DNA from: Oscillospiraceae bacterium
GTDB taxonomy: Bacteria; Bacillota; Clostridia; Oscillospirales; Acutalibacteraceae
Assembly: GCA_009779455.1 (NCBI GenBank)
Contig: WREG01000076.1
Span: 1 to 8,543, forward strand
Reading direction: 5' to 3'
Length of the DNA: 8,543 nucleotides
Part shown: positions 6,557 through 8,543 of the stretch, piece after piece
How positions within the stretch are numbered: the stretch's first letter is position 1
How the letters are laid out: each line of letters starts with the position of its first letter
The notes under the pieces: generated by a model
Database searches by the model: none
What the model saw: only the letters and a program-made list of their open reading frames with translations
What the model was told of the DNA's origin: nothing
Position numbers and translations under genes: made by a program

Positions 6557-6621
6557 GGGCGGAAGTTTTGTCTTTTAAAGACAAAACTTCCTGTTTGAAA
6601 ATTTATTTTCAAACTCCGTCC
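6557..6621. repeat. Double-hairpin palindromic element in the corrinoid gene leader (MITE-like)
   Basis: There are two adjacent inverted repeats. At 6561-6591, two perfect 15-base arms (beginning GGAAGTTTTGTCTTT) flank a single T. At 6593-6614, GTTTGAAAA and TTTTCAAAC flank TTTA. The outer ends, GGGCGGAAGTTT (from 6557) and AAACTCCGTCC (ending 6621), are imperfect inverted copies of each other, as in a small non-autonomous element. Neither hairpin is followed by a T run, so termination is not obvious. The element lies between the promoter candidate and the corrinoid start, so it would be transcribed and fold in the mRNA leader. Confidence 0.7.
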
Positions 6622-6640
6622 TTAATTTATTATAGTGTTG

Positions 6641-6669
6641 ATTATAAAGCATTTTTCAGAAAAACGCAA
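6641..6669 (-). promoter_or_regulatory. Candidate promoter of the corrinoid protein gene
   Basis: On the minus strand, TTGCGT (6669-6664) and a perfect TATAAT (6646-6641) are separated by 17 bases. A second TATAAT occurs at 6634-6629 with a poor -35 region. The predicted start near 6634 gives a leader of about 100 bases containing the double hairpin. The promoter begins 8 bases after the phosphorylase stop codon. Confidence 0.55.
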
Positions 6670-6676
6670 GAATTAT

Positions 6677-7483
6677 TTATAATAGTTTAAAAATTTCTTC
6701 AATCAGTTTTTCCAGTTTAGCCGCGTGTTCCCTCCCGGTCTTGATAACATCGTCACCGCTCAGTTTTTCATCCGTCAAATCCGCCGCCTTGTTTGCGATA
6801 AACGAAAGCCCCAGCGTGTCAAGGGAGCAGTGGGCCGCCGCTATCGCCTCGAACACTGTTGACATACCCACGGAATCCGCGCCCCATATCCGGAAAGCCT
6901 TTATTTCGGCGGGCGTTTCAAAGGAGGGGCCCGTAAGGCCGATATAAACCCCCTCTTTTATGGGTATTCCCGCGTTTTCAGCCGCTTTTTTAGCAAGCAC
7001 CCTGTATTTCGGCGCATAGGCAGCCATCATATCGGGGAAACGCTCCCCGAATCCGCCGTCATTCGGCCCGATAAGCGGGTTCGCGCCCGTTAAATTGATG
7101 TGATCCCGTATTACCATTATATCGCCTGCGTCAAACCCCGCGTTGATGCCCCCGGCGGCGTTGGTAATTATAAGCAGCCGTGCCCCCAGCAACTTCATCA
7201 CCCTTATGGGATAAACGATATCCGACGGGGAATAGCCCTCATAATAGTGAAACCGCCCCGTCATGCACATGACGTTTTTTCCGAACAGCGTGCCGAAAAC
7301 AAGGGCGCCGCCGTGGCCGGGGGCGGTAGAGTTTTTGAAACCGGGTATTTCGGAATAGGGTATTTTTACGGGGTTTTTGATTTTGTCGGACAGTATGCTA
7401 AGGCCCGAACCTAAAATCATGCCGATTTGGGGGGGCGCACCGATTTTTGATTTTATAAAATTTACGGTTTTTTGATAATTCAT
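6677..7483 (-). CDS. punA: Purine nucleoside phosphorylase, trimeric PNP/MTAP family
   Basis: A 268-residue enzyme of the low-molecular-mass trimeric class. It splits purine (deoxy)nucleosides with phosphate into base and (deoxy)ribose 1-phosphate in salvage. Motifs run in the expected order: GSGLS (25-29, phosphate loop), PGHGG (55-59), TGRFHYYEGY (75-84), TNAAGGIN (107-114), GPSFETPAE (185-193, purine-contact E189), GMST (206-209) and ANKAAD (230-235, N231 matching the catalytic asparagine). Two positions are unusual: F211 replaces the proline of the usual STVPE, and G243 stands where the HEEV-type histidine normally contacts the ribose 5'-OH. The start at 7483 has AAGGGA just upstream and the family's usual N-terminus; an open frame extending to 7654 overlaps the upstream gene and has no family character. 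It follows the glycosidase-like gene by 16 bases, so the two are probably co-transcribed. Confidence 0.93.
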   Translation of the reverse strand: MNYQKTVNFIKSKIGAPPQIGMILGSGLSILSDKIKNPVKIPYSEIPGFKNSTAPGHGGALVFGTLFGKNVMCMTGRFHYYEGYSPSDIVYPIRVMKLLGARLLIITNAAGGINAGFDAGDIMVIRDHINLTGANPLIGPNDGGFGERFPDMMAAYAPKYRVLAKKAAENAGIPIKEGVYIGLTGPSFETPAEIKAFRIWGADSVGMSTVFEAIAAAHCSLDTLGLSFIANKAADLTDEKLSGDDVIKTGREHAAKLEKLIEEIFKLL

Positions 7484-7487
7484 ATTA

Positions 7488-7493
7488 TCCCTT
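7488..7493 (-). promoter_or_regulatory. Shine-Dalgarno deciding the PNP start
   Basis: AAGGGA on the minus strand lies 4 bases before the ATG at 7483, inside the 16-base gap after the upstream TGA at 7500. It supports the 268-residue form. Confidence 0.6.
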
Positions 7494-7499
7494 GTTTTA

Positions 7500-8543
7500 T
7501 CAGCACAGGCGGGGATATAACGCATAGCTTTTCCCCTTTTCCGTCTCAAAACGCGGCCTGCCCGCGTCGTCGATGCTGAGCGATGCCGTTTTTCCCTCGC
7601 AAATGACATAAAACTCCGGCCACGGGGGATATATAGAGCAATATCCGCCTTCAAGGCTTTTTACGCTTACATTATTGATTTTCCCGCCTCTTGTGGAGGC
7701 GTTGTCCCCGCATGACGCGCTGACCAAAAACGCCCCTTCCGCGCGGAAATCGGTGAATTCCGCGGGAATGTCAAGAGGCCAGCAGGGGAACACGGCGATC
7801 GCCCCGTCCCAGCTTTGAAGTAGCATCTCCTGCAAAGGCGCGGTTACGCCCAAAGCCTCCGTCCAATGGCCCGTATGCCCGTGGTTCATGACCGACATAC
7901 CCGCGTAAAGCCCGTTTTCATGCCGCCAGCGCAGCAGCAGCCGACGGAAATATTCAAAATCCAAATCCGGGTCAAAAACGTTTGTTGATCTTTTATCCGT
8001 TGTCTCGGACCAATTTTCGCCGCCGCGTATTCTGCACAGCAAATGCCTTTGTATGGTCGCCCCGAAGTACCATTCGCCGAAATTGCTTCCGCAGCGTTCC
8101 TGAGATTCCGAAAAAGTTTCCGTTTTGCCCGCGCGGGTATTTTGCCCGCCGCCGTATAAACTGTGTACGGAACCGAATTCCGGGGGCGAAAGCTGAAAAC
8201 GCTTTAATAAAGAGCCTTCATATCCCGGCCATTTGCCGCCTTGCGGCGGGGCTAAATTATCGAGCATCTCTTTCCATTCATTTACAAGCTTTCCGTCCTC
8301 ATCCGACAGCTCGGCGGCGTTTATTGCTACCATAAACCCGTAGCGTATATGCTCCATGACCTGTCGGCAGTCGCGGTAGTTGTCAGGTTCCCCGTTGAAG
8401 CCGTCCTCGCCCTGATTGGAGGGGAATGCGTGATACAGCCCGTCGTCCCCCTTTTTCAATATGTCCGAAAGGAAAACAATGCACTCTTTCATAAACGGAT
8501 AGCCGTTATTTTTCAGCCAGCCTTTATCAAGGGTATAACGGTA
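7500..8543 (-). CDS. GH95-related six-hairpin glycosidase-like protein, C-terminal part (cut by the window edge)
   Basis: The frame is open to the right edge, giving at least 347 residues ending in a TGA at 7502-7500. An internal ATG at 8492 is not the start, because conserved sequence continues before it: YRYTLDKGWLKNNGYPFMKE parallels YEYTLDADYLRETAYPVMKK of the GH95 protein in this window. Further down, LGVTAPLQEMLLQSWDGAI corresponds to FGAAGGMAEMLLQSRDNKI there, followed by similar short beta-rich C-terminal sequence. It therefore belongs to the (alpha/alpha)6 glycosidase superfamily near GH95. The catalytic region differs: the GH95 PSTSPEN and FQIDGNFG motifs are not present, and HGHTGHWTEALG occupies the second. 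Activity and substrate are unknown; it may be a distinct subfamily or family. It is followed by the PNP gene 16 bases later. Confidence 0.78.
   Translation of the reverse strand, partial: YRYTLDKGWLKNNGYPFMKECIVFLSDILKKGDDGLYHAFPSNQGEDGFNGEPDNYRDCRQVMEHIRYGFMVAINAAELSDEDGKLVNEWKEMLDNLAPPQGGKWPGYEGSLLKRFQLSPPEFGSVHSLYGGGQNTRAGKTETFSESQERCGSNFGEWYFGATIQRHLLCRIRGGENWSETTDKRSTNVFDPDLDFEYFRRLLLRWRHENGLYAGMSVMNHGHTGHWTEALGVTAPLQEMLLQSWDGAIAVFPCWPLDIPAEFTDFRAEGAFLVSASCGDNASTRGGKINNVSVKSLEGGYCSIYPPWPEFYVICEGKTASLSIDDAGRPRFETEKGKSYALYPRLC

Noticed and set aside
6535..6612. N-terminal extension of the corrinoid protein
   Set aside because: It would translate palindromic repeat DNA; the Shine-Dalgarno at 6541-6549 serves the ATG at 6534.
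6561..6614. Intrinsic terminator after PNP
   Set aside because: Strong hairpins are present, but no T run follows on the minus strand, and the downstream arms are AT-rich palindromes better explained as a repeat.
6535..6676. Cobalamin riboswitch in the corrinoid gene leader
   Set aside because: No B12-box-like sequence (GCCACTG type) was seen, and the hairpins are simple palindromes without the expected multi-branch architecture.
7484..7654. N-terminal extension of the PNP frame
   Set aside because: It overlaps the upstream gene, is Arg/Lys-rich and unlike the family. A ribosome site and normal family N-terminus support 7483.
7982..8335. 117-codon plus-strand open frame at the right side
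   Set aside because: It is antisense to the glycosidase-like gene, with Arg/Pro-rich low-complexity translation typical of shadows.

Overview
All seven genes in this window lie on the minus strand, so transcription runs from the right edge to the left edge. Strong Shine-Dalgarno sites (AAAGGA or AAGGGA types), compact gene spacing, AT-rich intergenic DNA, two short palindromic repeat families and the gene content suggest an anaerobic Bacillota, probably an uncultured gut or fermenter clostridium. This taxonomic call is an inference; no marker gene is present.

In transcription order the window holds four blocks. (1) At 8543-7500 is the C-terminal part of a six-hairpin glycosidase-like protein related to GH95, cut by the window edge. 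It is followed after 16 bases by a trimeric-type purine nucleoside phosphorylase (7483-6677). (2) A 142-base intergenic region carries a good promoter candidate and a composite palindromic repeat. It precedes a stand-alone corrinoid-binding protein (6534-5899) of the methyltransferase-partner type. (3) A 178-base gap with a second type of palindromic repeat precedes a full-length cytoplasmic GH95 alpha-L-fucosidase/alpha-L-galactosidase (5720-3450). (4) A short gap with another promoter candidate precedes a tight three-gene operon (3375-132). It encodes a sugar-1-phosphate nucleotidyltransferase fused to a GmhB-type phosphatase, a GHMP kinase of the HddA type, and an NAD-dependent sugar epimerase/dehydratase whose start overlaps the kinase stop.

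Block 4 looks like most of a nucleotide-activated D-glycero-D-manno-heptose pathway. The kinase phosphorylates heptose 7-phosphate at C1, the phosphatase domain removes the C7 phosphate, the nucleotidyltransferase domain makes NDP-heptose (GDP- by analogy with HddC), and the SDR enzyme may remodel the activated sugar. The first enzyme, the isomerase GmhA, is not in the window. Blocks 1 and 3 point to intracellular breakdown of deoxy- or L-hexose-capped oligosaccharides, since the GH95 protein has no signal peptide. The corrinoid protein and nucleoside phosphorylase have no obvious partners here.

Beyond the genes, the most notable structures are two dispersed palindromic elements. One is a hairpin family with covarying stems and conserved flanks, at 97-143 and 5820-5867; its first copy supplies the stop codon of the epimerase gene. 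The other is a 65-base double-hairpin element at 6557-6621 with a possible diverged partial relative at the left edge. I see no tRNA, rRNA, CRISPR array, transposase or clear riboswitch, and nothing that I can defend as a wholly new system.
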